A stretch of DNA of 64,000 nucleotides from Intoshia linei (lineage: Eukaryota > Orthonectida > Rhopaluridae): the NCBI GenBank assembly GCA_001642005.1, contig LWCA01000004.1, positions 1 to 64,000 of the forward strand, given 5' to 3'. Below are positions 37,093-49,577 of this stretch, piece by piece. How positions within the stretch are numbered: position 1 is the first letter of the stretch; each line of letters begins with the position of its first letter. The notes beneath the pieces were generated by a model that saw nothing but the letters and a program-made list of their open reading frames with translations, did not search any database and was not told where the DNA came from. The position numbers and the translations under genes are program-made.

Positions 37093-40000
37093 ATGACTGA
37101 TATAATCTCCAAAGCTGAAGATTCAAAAAATGTGTGTGAAAATTTAGTGCAAAGTCCATATAAAAAGAAACCAAAATTGGAAATTTCAGAATCAAAGATG
37201 AATATGAGTCAATTGGAAAATTTTGAAAAATATCGTGACAGATCAAGTTTTTCGAACACTTCTGATTATTTTACATGTAGCCGTCAACAACTTCAAGAAA
37301 ATTTGCATAAAAGTAATGCATGTTTGAGTAGTATCAAAGAAAATTATTACAATTTTAAAGAAAATTACAAATCACCACAAAAAGAAGCACTCAATAATTG
37401 TGTTTATTCGTCAACATCAACACCAATTACTAAAAAGAGTTTTGTTCGCGAATCAATGGAACTCAATACTCCACTTTCAGCGACAGTTAAGCCGTTACAG
37501 GTGAAATTCAACCCAGAAAGTCCTAAAAAAAATTCCATTTCAAACAATGAATCAGTTGGTACTGATATCAATAAATTGACTCCTATCAAAAATGAATTTA
37601 AAGTTTTCCAAAGTCCAATAGTTTTGGCCAATTTGTCGTACCATCAACATGATCATCATCATAATTTTCAAAACCAAAATCAATTCAAAGATATACCGGT
37701 GAAACAAAAAATACAAAACCCAGAAAACTTGAATACCTTTAATACCTTTCATCCCATGATTGATAATAAATATATTGCAGTGAGCTATCCTCCCAATTTC
37801 ACACATAAAATGAATGCTGCTAATAATTTGTCCGACCAATCTTTCAAAAATAACATTAATCATATTTCGTCTGTCAATTCAACTCAGTTATATCCATCAA
37901 ATCAATTTTTTGCTAACCCTTTACACAAATATCCTACTCAAAATGCACCGAGCAATATCTTTTACAACCAAATTGGCAAATCTAATTATTATGACTATGC
38001 TGCAGGTGAATTTACTTTTGTTTTACATATGCATTTTATTTTAAAAGCAATTCATAGGAATGGTTTCACGATTAAAAAATTAATATCGATAATTAAATTA
38101 ACTCATTTCTCAAAATTCCATTTTAATAAAACTGGGTTAACCATAAGTATAAGTTAAATTTTTTCATTTGCAGTTATTTTTGTGAAAGGTTTTAGTTTTA
38201 TTATAAGGTCGCTTGTCTAAGTGGACAAATTTACCGATACCTGCTGTTATACTACATTTTTGATAATTTTAAATTCTCTACTAACCATAAAACCCTATAA
38301 TGTATCATAAAATCTGTTGAAATGTATAGAATAAAAAACTTGTACATTCTAAGAGTTATTGTTATTGTTATTTTTTGTAATAAAAATTCCTAGACCAAAT
38401 TATCACCATATGGTAAATATCAAACAGGTTTTCTTCATTGTATGCGTCCACATGTCGAAATATTTATATACGCTTTTATGTTGAAATATTTAGTATACAT
38501 TATTGTATATATACCTGTTGAGTCGATAGTATTTATAAACTTTACATTTGCTTTGTTTCTGATTAATATAATGGATAATTTTCAATATATAAAAACTTTT
38601 CAGAATTTACAAATTTAAACATTTAGAAATGTGTCGTTTTACCTATCGACAAAAGTTTAATTAAAATTTTAAAACAATTTTCATTATGTGGCGTCAGTTT
38701 GGCGCCATTGTGGTTAATTTTAAATTTTTTATTTGTAAATGATTTATACAAGTTAATTGCATCTGGTTGACATTTTGAGTACATTTACGTTTTTTATTTT
38801 TTAAATATAAATATAACTATTGATCTAATCATCGTTTATTATACATCATTATTATACAGACTAATTTCTCGTTAATGGAAAAACTTTCACTGTTTAACGG
38901 ACTGAATTTTTCTAAAGTACAAAAATTTTGTTAAATTTTAATTAAAATGACAATATCATAATTATACTAAAGATATAATATAAATACTAGGTTGATTGTT
39001 ATGTACTACGTACAAACATCACCTAACTCTCCGAGATCATATTTTTATTCTACCAAAAAAATAAATTCATGTTGAAAATTTAACTTAAAAATCCTACTAT
39101 TCATTATTATCAATCCTTTAAAGGAGTGGTTTCCACACTTGTTTCAGGTGGAACCATCATATCACAGTATTTTTTAGTGAATTATTACATCTTGAATTTG
39201 TTATATTTACATTTGAGTAAAGAATTTTAAAAACAATTGTTATCCCATTTTTTTAATTTATTAGACAGAATGTGTGTATAATATTAAAAATAAAGTAAAA
39301 ACAGTCCAATCCTAAAAATTGTCATAAATAGCATAAATTCCAAAAAAATAAAATTAGTCCAATACTAAAAATTGTCATAAAGGTGTGAGTTTTGGAAATT
39401 GAAATTTATATTATTATATGTAAAAATTGTCATAAATAGCATAAATTTCAGATAAAATAAAATTATAAAAACCTATTTTGTCATTTTCAATGTGATGATA
39501 TATTCAGTACCAATTTAATAAATACTTAAAAATACCAATTATGTATCAATAATTAATAGAATCTTCACTTTATAAATATATTTTAAACGAATTTACTAAT
39601 ATTGCAAAGGATTTTAATAAATATAAAAATGATATTAACAAAGTTGTATGACTTTTAGTTTCGTTTTTGTAGTTTTTATTTAAATTTTATTCAAAGTGTT
39701 TTGAAAATGAAAATTTGAAATTTAAAAATTGCGTAGCAATGAAAAAAATTCCAAAAGAATGAATTATGAATTTTCACCCATATTTATTTATTTATTGGAA
39801 ATTTATTGACGTTCAATGCATATTTTTTTTTGAAATTGTAGGATATCAATATTTTTATTTTAATGGAAAGATTTGAAAAAAATAGGTTGATAATATATTA
39901 AAAATTATTTTTCACCGGGAATGCGCAGAATTCTGGGGTTGAATTTTTGTATTTATATTAACTGGAATAAGCTAGATTAGAATAATTTCTAAAATGAATT

Positions 40001-41934
40001 TCGGTGTATGTGCATGTCTGTCTGTGTTACCGTTTATTAACAAAATTAAAAGTCGTAGAATTTAAACAAACCCAATTTCTATTACATTTTTTCCTAGGAC
40101 GTAGGACTCTTATTTACCAAAGGTTTATTAGGTTCATTATGTTCATTAGAAAAATACTGTAATTATAAATTAAGACTTGAAAAATTTTTCTTGTAAGCTT
40201 ATTCATTTGAATATGCCTTCTCGATTCATTGGTCGAAAATTTATTAAAAACAGTTTTATAATTATTCAAACGTATCATTATTATGAGACGTGTTAATGAT
40301 ATGATATATCAGACTCCTACATCATCGAGATATTATTAATGTATTGAATTATAATTAATAAATGATTTTTGATAAGATCAAATACTGTTCATTTTTGTTT
40401 ATGTATGAAATATTGTACCAAAGACTTGTAGTGTAATTTTCAAAAAATTTAGTGTTTGGCGTAAAGACGTATGTCATAACTCATGATAAACTCATTTTTT
40501 CAAGTTTGTAAACTACTTTTTTGATGAATTTTTGATGAATGTACTAGTATTAGATTATACTGTACAAATTCATCTCACACCCTGAAATTCGTGGTTGAAA
40601 ATTGGAAATCTTCTCAACCTATCGAAATTAATATTATAAAACTTATCCGTAATGTATCTACGCTGGTCAACAGATATATCCTCTCAAATTATTGATTATA
40701 ATTATATTGAAATCTCAGAATTTCTAAATGATGTAGTATTTGTTTCGTTATAAATATATTTATATTGCTAATTTCATTAATGTTTATTTTCCATTATTAA
40801 TTCCATTGATGTCTGAATATTAATTAACAATTAGCTTAAAATATTAACAAAATAAATAAATATAATCTGTAATCTGTAAATAACAAAATAATATTAATAA
40901 GAACCGATCTATTGATTTAAATATATATTATATTTATATAATCCCAGACGTTACAAAATGTAACGTAGCAATTAACTTGGGAATACGTTATGAATTAAAA
41001 ATATTAATAAAATATCTAGATAATTGCAAATACATTAATGTGAGCGGTCAAAACAATCCAACGTTTTATAGTATGGAACAATGCCCAAAAAATGAAAATT
41101 TCTCACAGCCATGCGAAGACATGTGGAACCAAAAGCATTGTTTAAACAAAAATGTAAACTCTCATAATATTCAACACCCATACCAATGGATGAATGTTCA
41201 ACATAATACTCCTGCAGAACCAAGTAATTTTAAATTTATACATTGTTGATGATTTGTTTATTATGACATGTAAAATCATAAACAATAATTTGTAACAATT
41301 TTAATATTAAGAATACGTTGGGGAGTTATTTAAACAGTGTTAATTACATTTTATGGTTATAATGGGCAATTTGTTCAATATTAACAAATTGACTGATTCG
41401 TATATAATTCTATTCGATTAAATTGTGAATGTAATATAAAATATGTAATTCAGATCGCACACGTACCAAAGAAAAATATCGAATTGTTTATACGGATTTG
41501 CAAAGATTAGAATTGGAAAAAGAATTTCATTTCAGTCATTATATAACAATCCGCCGTAAAGGTGAAATTTCAAGAATGCTTGGATTGTCAGAAAGACAGG
41601 TCAAAATTTGGTTTCAAAATAGGTAATTTCTATTGTCTATAATCAATTTTAATTTATTAATTATTTCAAAATTATAAACATTCAATATCAATAATATATA
41701 TGCATAATATATATTGTTACAATTGAATATTTAATCAACATGAAACAATATATGAATATTGAACATTATTATCAGAATGAAAATAATTCTTTTACTGTTT
41801 TTGTTTATTGTGAGTTAAATTAATTAATTCACAATGTCTAATTTTTAATTTTTTACATTCTAAATATATTCTTTAGAAGAGCTAAGGAAAGAAAAATATC
41901 TAGAAAAAGCAATGATGAAGTTCAAGAAAATTAA
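37093..41934 (+). CDS. cad: Caudal/Cdx homeodomain transcription factor
   Basis: Four exons, 37093-38005, 41020-41223, 41454-41622 and 41877-41934, join in phase to 447 aa. Exon 1 encodes a long low-complexity N-terminus rich in Asn, Ser, Gln and His ([11 protein letters not shown]). Exon 2 carries the Cdx hexapeptide HPYQWM. Exons 3-4 encode the homeodomain [20 protein letters not shown] ... [33 protein letters not shown], diagnostic of the Caudal class, with Gln50 and Asn51. The protein ends only about ten residues later, shorter than usual. In arthropods Caudal patterns posterior segments and hindgut (family knowledge). The homeodomain intron falls within the arginine codon of QNRR. Intron 1 (3 kb) carries a Helitron-like copy. 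The ATG at 37093 is the first in frame. Confidence 0.92.
38987..39990 (-). mobile_element. Long Helitron-like copy in caudal intron 1
   Basis: On the minus strand it ends at CTAG (38990-38987) followed by T, with the TGTACGTAGTACA hairpin upstream. The interior is parallel to 2086-3115. The 5' terminus is lost or nested with another family member near 39995-40110, where GTGTTACCGTTTATT and ATTACATTTTTTCCTAGGACG blocks appear in plus orientation. Confidence 0.65.
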
Positions 41935-44536
41935 TAATTTTATTTAAACTGAATATTGTTTATAATAAAATAATTATATTTGTATCATTTTGATCAATTT
42001 ATATATTCGTCTATCATACAGGGTTGATCATTCATATTATGATAATATTAATGTATATTCTCATTTTAGTATTGTTAACTGTTATGTACTACGTACAAAC
42101 AGTAGTTATCTCTGCCGAAAGAACATTTTTATTCTATCAAAAAAATAATTCTATAAGAAAATCTAACTTTAAAAATGTTACTATTCACTATTTTAATAAT
42201 CAATCCTTTAAAGGTATAATCCCAAACTTGTTTCACGTAGATCCGTCATATTACATTAGCTTTTAATTTAAAGTGAATTTTACATATTAATTTTAATTGG
42301 TTAACATTTGTGTAAAGAATTTTAAAAACACTTGTCCTATTTTTTAATTTATTAGACAAAATGTCTGTATAATCATTACTTACATAAATATTTGTATATT
42401 GTATATAAAGTAAAATGGTTAAAAATGTATGTCTCTTTGTTTATTTAAGAAAGTAATTTACAAATCCACATTCTTATAGTTTTCCAGTGTGATTTTTTAT
42501 TGGAAATGTCAATTTCAGAAATTGAGTCCTCCAAGGTTTAAAACCACAATTATTCTTTGTTTTTAAATTCAAATCCGTCCTAGAATTATAAAAAATACAT
42601 ATTCTAATAGAAAGTTTTAAGTTCATATATATTGTGATAATTTTCAATTTCAAAATCTTATATCTTCAGGGTCAAAACCACAAATTACCCTTTTTAATCA
42701 AAATTAAGAAAGTTTTATTTTATACAACATAAATTCTTGGATTGTTTTTGAATTCATAAGCATTATCATAAACGGTTACTTCAAAAAAGGTAATTTCTAC
42801 GTTCAAAACCCAGATTACCCTTTTTTTTAAAAATGAAAACAGCCCTAGAATATAAAAAATTACAGATACAGTTATATCCTGTTAACACACAAAAAAATGT
42901 TAATCTGAATAAGTGACGCCTTCAAGATTAAAAAATAAGATTATTCTCATAGAGCTTATTCAAGTTGGTATAAATACAAAATTTAACCCCAGAAATCTAC
43001 GCATTCTCGGTGAAAAATAATTTTTAATATATTATCAACCAATATTTTTTAAACGTCGGATTAAAATTAAAAATGAAAAATTTCGTCAGACTCTCCTCCA
43101 GGAAAGAGGTCGATACGTTATATTCGGCAATGTTGGAAGGTGCAGCGGATCTAGGTGAAATGCAGGGTGCGGTCTTTCAAAAATATTGGAATAGAGAGTT
43201 TTCCTTAATTGTAGATAAAATTGGATTTTTTATTTTGTGTTTGGATTAAGTGAGGTTTTCAAAAATATATTGAAAAAAGGGGATTTTTCCCTTGTGTGAC
43301 GGTTCTAAAATAATATTAATTTATAACTATAATTGCAAATAATAATGACTTCGTCAAACCATAATATTTATACCATTCAAATCTACATGAAATTATCGAT
43401 TTAATGATATAACTCAAGTTTAGGTGTTTTTCAGAATGAGCACCGTGTAATTTATCAGTCCACGGATTACATAAAATTATACGATTGAATTCACGATAAT
43501 GCACTCTTAACTGAATTTAAATAATTTTTAACAAATGTAAATGCGGTAAATTTAATCGAACCATTTTTAAAATTATTTTTTTCTATTCTAAAGATGGTCT
43601 TTCTGTATGTAAGTCTCCACCTGAGGTGGAAACCTTTTTGAGATAAGGGGATGATTTCGGGATATTTATATTAATTATTTCGAACGTTTAAACCAGTGTT
43701 TCTTAGATTTTTTGATGACAGATCCCCAAAAAAATGAACATTGTACGATTCAAATGTAATTTAATACATGTAAGATACAATACCAAGTTATAGTATACAA
43801 CACTGCATTATTAATTCATACATTTCAATTTATCTGATTTAAAAATTGCGATTAAATCAAAAAGTATAAAAGGTTACAGTTTACAGTTACAATAAAATAA
43901 AAAAAAAAATTACTTTAAATGAATTTAAACTCATTCCTTTAATATGGTAAAACTTAAATTTGAATATATTATGCATTGAAATTTAATTTTTTCAAAATAT
44001 TTTCCATTTAAGAGAATGATATTACTGTATAGTTAATTTACGACTGCAGTATCCGAGATGATCATATAGCTCTCGGGCCAGATGTCGTTATTATATTGCA
44101 CACAGTTTTAAAGGCATCTGCAACATTGCATTAGCTTTGTTGAGCAAAGAATATGTTATAAATGGGTAGCGTTCGCGCACCCCTTTATTAATTAATGAAA
44201 GATTTTTTATTTGGAAACTCTTTTTTAATTTTACACAAAATATAGCACTTAATATTAAATGTGTTTATTATCGTTGATTATTTACATTCATTTATTTAAG
44301 ATATTTAGACTGCGTGTGGTCAAATTTCCGATTTGTGTATATCCCATCATATCCAACTACTAAATATGAATATAACAATAAGTGTAAAACTTAAAATTCC
44401 ACGGAACCCCATTTCTCCTAAACCTTTCGCGGTCTCATTAAAAATGTCTTAATTTAACCAGGTTGAGTAATTTGTTTCATTATAATTATAATTTTCTCTA
44501 TGTTCAATGAACATTGTTCATCTTGCATATAATGGA
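41935..44536. other. Repeat-rich stretch after caudal
   Basis: A minus-strand Helitron-like copy spans about 42068-43075, with the hairpin TGTACGTAGTACA near 42084 and a degenerate terminus. At 43082-43250 a short non-repeat segment has a plus-strand frame free of stops (MKNFVRLSSRKEVDTLYSAM...) and a higher GC content than its surroundings. I do not recognise it. No other gene is seen. Confidence 0.45.
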
Positions 44537-44650
44537 CTAGGTTGACTGTTATGTACTACGTACAAACAGGACATAGCTCTGCTGAGAGGACATTTTTATG
44601 CTACAGTTTTAGGGCGACAGATATCATGCTAGGTAAAATAATAAAAATAT
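44537..44650 (-). mobile_element. 3' end fragment of a Helitron-like copy
   Basis: CTAG at 44537-44540 plus the TGTACGTAGTACA hairpin and the following GCTCTGCTGAGAGG block match the family 3' end read on the minus strand. The rest is truncated. Confidence 0.6.
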
Positions 44651-45009
44651 ATTTTTCTAACTTTAAGTGAACTTTTTAGTCTGGCAAACAATGTTTTTAA
44701 AAAAACACATACTATTATAATGTGTATATTAATTCACTTATCTACTTTTAATAATAAAAAAAATTTCAGACAGTCGCGAAAATTATTTTGATAAAAAGTT
44801 GGTCGTGAAGTTGTATCAGTTGGGAACCACTGTAATAATTGGATTTTTAGAAATATATCGGATAAAAAATGAAATTTTCTTTAAGACTTTGAATTTCAAA
44901 GTTTGAAATGGTATTTTTTATTAACAATAAACAAAATTGTAAATATTAAATTTTATTAATGCTACCGTGAAATTATTAATAGTACTATTTTTTCAGTTAA
45001 ATATATTAA

Positions 45010-45066
45010 TCGTCTAGGATTTCAGATAAAATCACAACATCTAACAACTCTGCTCAGTGGACAAAA
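45010..45066. repeat. Dispersed repeat B
   Basis: The core GTCTAGGATTTxxxATAAAATCxCAACATxTxxxAACTCTGC is shared with about 56618-56672 and 62893-62943. It looks like one end of a decayed transposon family; its type is not known. The rest of 44651-45656 holds nothing recognised. Confidence 0.45.
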
Positions 45067-45656
45067 GTGTTAATAGATTAAACGTGATAAGTGATAAATA
45101 ATAAATTTGTATGTAAGTTGAGTTTTGACAAAATACCATTCTCGATTTTATTTCACCGTTGCACCATTACCTGGCATCAGCATTATGAATCAGTATTATT
45201 ATTGAATTTATTTTTTGATTAGAATTAAAAAATTTTACATAATTAATATTAATTATCATTTATATTGTTATTATAATATTAATTAAATATAATTATATAT
45301 ATATTAATTTATCATATTAAACTATGTTAAAGCTATGATGATATTTGTACAAAGTACATAACAAAGAAGCTAGTTTATTATAAAATCAGTATCATAAAAA
45401 CAACTTTAAAATTTCGCTGATCTATTCCTCCCAAAATCTTGTTTTATAGCATCATGATATTTGAAAATTCTATGTGTTTTAAATGTGGCCCATAATATGA
45501 TTGAATTATCACACTCTTATCAAAGAAACTAAAATCTGCGTACTTGAAATATACATGCAAAACAACACGAAATGTACAGGATGATGAAATAAATGTAAAA
45601 TAAAATGTAATACATATATAATATATTACATAACTCTATCTACTAATGACAATAAA

Positions 45657-47638
45657 TTAGAAATACTTTTTAATGATTTCAGAAATGGACAAAGGATCAA
45701 TTTGAAGATGATCACCGCGAACTTTGATGCAAATCATATTATTTGAATCATACAAATTTTTAAGTCCAATAGTATCTTTAACATAAATATCACTTTGTAC
45801 AAAAGGTTGAATAGTATTTTCATAACCATTTTTCAATTCATAATATTCAAAACATTCACTTTGCCTTGGTTCAACAACAGAATCATTCAAAAACTGCACC
45901 ATAATCAATCGTTTAAAATTTACATTTGGTCCAAAATGATTCATGAACCCTGAAAAAGTTTTTCTACGATACAAATCTTCAAATTTTACATTATGCCAAT
46001 ATGAAAATACTGATATAATTTGACATATTATATCAGTTTCATATACATTATCAGATATATTAAAAATATCTATAATAATATCGCATATTTTACAATGAGG
46101 TACTTTGGCTATGCCACGATGTGGCGCACCAATTGTCAGTAAATTATTTATTTTTGGTACATCAATGCATGTTTGACTCAAAGTTCTGAAAAATAAACCT
46201 CCTTGAGATAACCCTATGGCGTCATATCCTTTCAAAAATTTATCTTCATTTTCCTTTAACCACATACACGCCATACTGGTTTGAAATAACGGCACAAAAT
46301 TAGATAGGAATGAATCAAATATGAATGAATTTGTCAATTTTATTGGATACACTCTTCGTTTCGTCAAAACTTGCAATTTTTTAATGAATTTATCCAAATT
46401 TGCAAAATTATCATTTATACCTAATGTACATTTATTAAATAATTTTAACAATGACTAAGGACAGCTTAAACCAAGACGGAATACGAGGCGTTCTAGTAAA
46501 AAAAATTGTGGGCGGGATTTTTTTTTTGTTCTAAGATTCGTAGGCAGTGAAAGAATTGACAAAAAAATATATTTTAGGATATTAGAAGGGTTATTAATCA
46601 ATCAAATTGAAAAAAACTTGATATTATTTATGTGTAAACTTATTTATTTATTATAAACGTGTGACCCTTTTATGCCCTTGTACTTTATGTTTGACCCTGT
46701 TAATATAACGTTTTCGTAAAATAGGAAATTGTTTCATGAAAGGATTATAATCAGTAAAAACTAGTGACCAAAAAGTTTCAAAAACAACAGAAAGAAGAAA
46801 AAAAAAATTTGGCAATTGAGTGGTTGTAATTACGATAAAAAAAATTCCAATATATATAATCAAGAAAAAAGAATGGAAATTCAACTATTTGATGTTATTT
46901 TATTTTTTTATTATTATATTGTATTTTTCATTGTTTTTGTATGTTTATTTTGTGAAATTAAATCAAAATTTATAATAATTATTCATTTAAACTGAAAATA
47001 TCAAGTTTTTTTCAATTTGATTGCTTAATAACCCTTCTAATATCCTAAAATAATTTTTTTGTCAAGTCTTTCATTTGCTTAATTATTAATTTGTAATAAT
47101 CTTAAAACAAAAAAAAATCCTGCCCAAAATCTTTTTTACTAGAACGCCTCGTATTCCGTCCTGGCTTAAGCTGTCCTTGCAATGACTAAGGTACAATAAT
47201 TTACAAAATTATAATTTAAATGTAAATTCAGTAATTTACATACAGTCTAATTCAGGTTTCTTTTAATTTTTCCAACACCCTGTAAAAATTACCACCTGAA
47301 AATAATACTTAAAAATTGATTTATATTGTCATTTTTAAAACCCACCAGTAAATACAGAATGTGTAGAAAGTGAATGTACTGTATTAAGTAATATTAATTA
47401 GAATTTACTTATAACTATCAAAATGTTAGGCTGTTTAAATTTTAGTTTATGCACCTTTACACCTTTGATAAACAATTGTAATTTACTTTATTTAAATTAG
47501 ATTAATAAAATGTTTATAAAGCATACCATGCCATATAACGATTGGCAATTGGTCATCTTCCGCCTCTTCATTATATTTATAAACTACTGCCTGAAGTTTC
47601 AACCTTAGGAATAAAAAAATTAAAGTAAACAGTAGCAT
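45657..47638 (-). CDS. Ppt1: Palmitoyl-protein thioesterase 1-like, probably missing or hiding a middle exon
   Basis: The last exon, 46454-45657, carries the PPT1 alpha/beta-hydrolase core: nucleophile elbow YDAIGLSQGG (Ser), the catalytic Asp block MVQFLNDSVVEP, and the His block VRGDHLQIDP near the C-terminus. YWHNVKFEDLYRR is also typical. A first exon at 47638-47527 encodes a signal peptide (MLLFTLIFLFLRLKLQAV) and LPIVIWHG, ending in phase 1 at a good donor. The last exon begins in phase 0, so a short exon should lie between, where other PPT1 proteins have MGDSCCNP. I could not find it in 47188-47526. PPT1 removes palmitate from cysteines of proteins in lysosomes. A MITE of about 720 bp lies exactly at the last acceptor. 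The gene may be intact, divergent or decaying. Confidence 0.75.
46457..47179. mobile_element. TIR MITE (AAGGACAGCTTAA family) at the PPT1 splice acceptor
   Basis: Terminal inverted repeats of about 60 bases begin AAGGACAGCTTAA and include GACGGAATACGAGGCG on both sides. The direct repeat CAATGACT flanks the element (46449-46456 and 47180-47187), an 8-base duplication of hAT size. The shared sequence extends to CAATGACTAAGG on both sides because the TIR starts AAGG. The interior encodes no transposase. Confidence 0.75.
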
Positions 47639-47964
47639 TGATGGTTTCAATCTTTAATTTAATTGAAAATGACAGTATACATGTACTTTATTTTAATTTA
47701 ATTTATACAAACCGTTGGTATCTAGTGTTTCCTAGTTTTTGTGATGATGATATTTTAAAAAAATTGAAAATCAGTATCAGAAACTTGATAAAATATACAA
47801 ATTTAATAAACGTTGCATTTCATTTTAATATTTGGTTTATTTTTTATACGTAGTTTTAAATTTTTTGGACAGAGATTCGAACAGGGGTCCTTACAGGGCA
47901 TGGACCCTTAAAATTTGATTGGAAATTTTTAATTATTTATTTTCATTACATTAATATATAGTAC

Positions 47965-48420
47965 TATTTTGGTTTTTTTGTACTTCGTACAAACAGCACC
48001 TAGCTCTGCTGAGAGTGGACTTATTCTACAAATAAATTAAATTCAAAAATAAAACCTTAATTAAAAATGCTACTGATTATTAACAATCATTTAAAGAAGT
48101 CATTCCTAAACTTGAATTTCACATTACCTTTTAATTTAAAATGAATAATTACCACTTAATTTCATTTGGCTAGCATTTTTGTATGGAATTTTAAAAACAA
48201 TTTTGTGATCCAATTTATTTAATTTATTAGAGATAATGAGTGTATAATCTTAAAAATAAAGCTGAAATAGTAAATCCTAAAAATTGTAAATAAACCCGTA
48301 TATTCAGCATCTGATTTCGATGAGTAAAAAATATTAATTTTGTATTAATAATTAACGAAAGCAGCAGCTTAAAAACATATTTCGGATGAATTTTACCAAA
48401 ATATTCAACATAACTACATT
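47965..48420 (-). mobile_element. Decayed Helitron-like copy
   Basis: The hairpin variant TGTACTTCGTACA and the AGCACCTAGCTCTGCTGAG block (minus-strand 3' end) are followed by family interior to about 48420. The CTAG terminus itself is lost. Confidence 0.5.
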
Positions 48421-48477
48421 TATTAGTGTAACAATCTAACATTTAAATTACATTAGTTACATTAAATACAACTATTA

Positions 48478-49142
48478 GGCGTTTCATAAGTAATGTCGTT
48501 TTTTTAACAAAATTAAAAAGTTTATTTGATTACATTAAAAATAAAGTTATATTATAAAATATTCAACATTGCTTTCCAGTCTTTTTTCAACGTTCCGGTA
48601 GTCTATTTATACCATTAGCATAAAAACTCACTACTTTATTGGACAAAAACTTTTCTATGTCCAATTTTAACCTTTCATTTTAATTGTATTTTTTACCGTA
48701 GTAATTGTTACTCATAGCTTTAAATAGGTAATAATCAGATGGTGCTAAGTCTGGTGAATACGGTGGATGTGGTAATACTTCAAATTTTAACTCCTTTAGA
48801 AGCTGAGAGGTTTTTTTAGAAGTGTGAGGTCTAGCATTGTCTTGTTGTAGAATAATATTGCCTTTGCGAAACTTTAGTGGTCTTTTCAGATAAATATTGT
48901 CATTTAATTTTTCTATATGTTCACAGTATTTATCAGAATTAATGGTTTCTTTGTTTTTTAAAAATTCATGATATACCACACCCTCCATATCCAACCATAT
49001 GCATAGCATAATCTTTTTACAGTGTAAATTGGGTTTTGGGGTACATAATGGGGATTTATTTGGTGAAAGCCATTGTTTTTTCAATTTTGTGTTATCCCAT
49101 AATACCCATTTTTCATCTCCTGTGATAATTTGTTCTAAAAAT
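48478..49142 (-). pseudogene. mariner transposase remnant, D34D
   Basis: The minus-strand frame from the N at 49143 to 48680 encodes QIITGDEKWVLWDN (first Asp), LQQDNARPHTSKKT (second Asp) and HPPYSPDLAPSDYYLF (third Asp). The last two are separated by exactly 34 residues, the mariner D34D signature. The frame breaks after KKYN; the C-terminal part continues in other frames to about 48550. The outer end AGGCGTTTCATAAGTAATG at 48477 resembles a mariner TIR, flanked by TA. The N-terminal DNA-binding half and other TIR are absent beyond 49143. Confidence 0.8.
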
Positions 49143-49577
49143 NTACATTTAATTATAACTATTATTTTATACATTTATTAGTAATAAATTATTACGTTAT
49201 GCTTTTTATTGATTGTTTATCAGTATTTTAAAGCCAAATAACTAAGTAATATTTTCTCATTATAATTTAAAAATATTAAAATTAAAAATATTGTGAAATT
49301 ATTAAATTTATCAACTTCGCAAAATTTCTACTCGTGCTGAGCACGAGTGGCACGAGGTGGAGAGTCACCACTGGGTGTTTTAAATTTAGCTGTAAAAATG
49401 AAATAAATCATATATTTGTACTTTAAACCTAAAACGATGGTTAGCACATTATTGTAATGATCCTGGTGTACACTGTAAATACATTAATAAACGCTATACA
49501 TAATATTAATATTTGCAAACTAGGTATACTCTACATTTGGTAAAAATTGAAATATTAACATTAATAGTTTAATAGAA
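49143..49577. other. Short intergenic stretch
   Basis: There is a single N at its left edge. A GC-richer segment near 49325-49375 (GCTGAGCACGAGTGGCACGA) holds an imperfect direct repeat of CACGAG. Nothing else is recognised. Confidence 0.35.

Noticed and set aside
37404-37863. Two minus-strand frames of 75 and 103 codons
   Set aside because: Both lie opposite caudal exon 1, a long low-complexity exon that readily gives antisense open frames.
46651-46884. 77-codon minus-strand frame inside the MITE at the PPT1 gene
   Set aside because: Hydrophobic, low complexity, not transposase-like; probably chance in the element interior.
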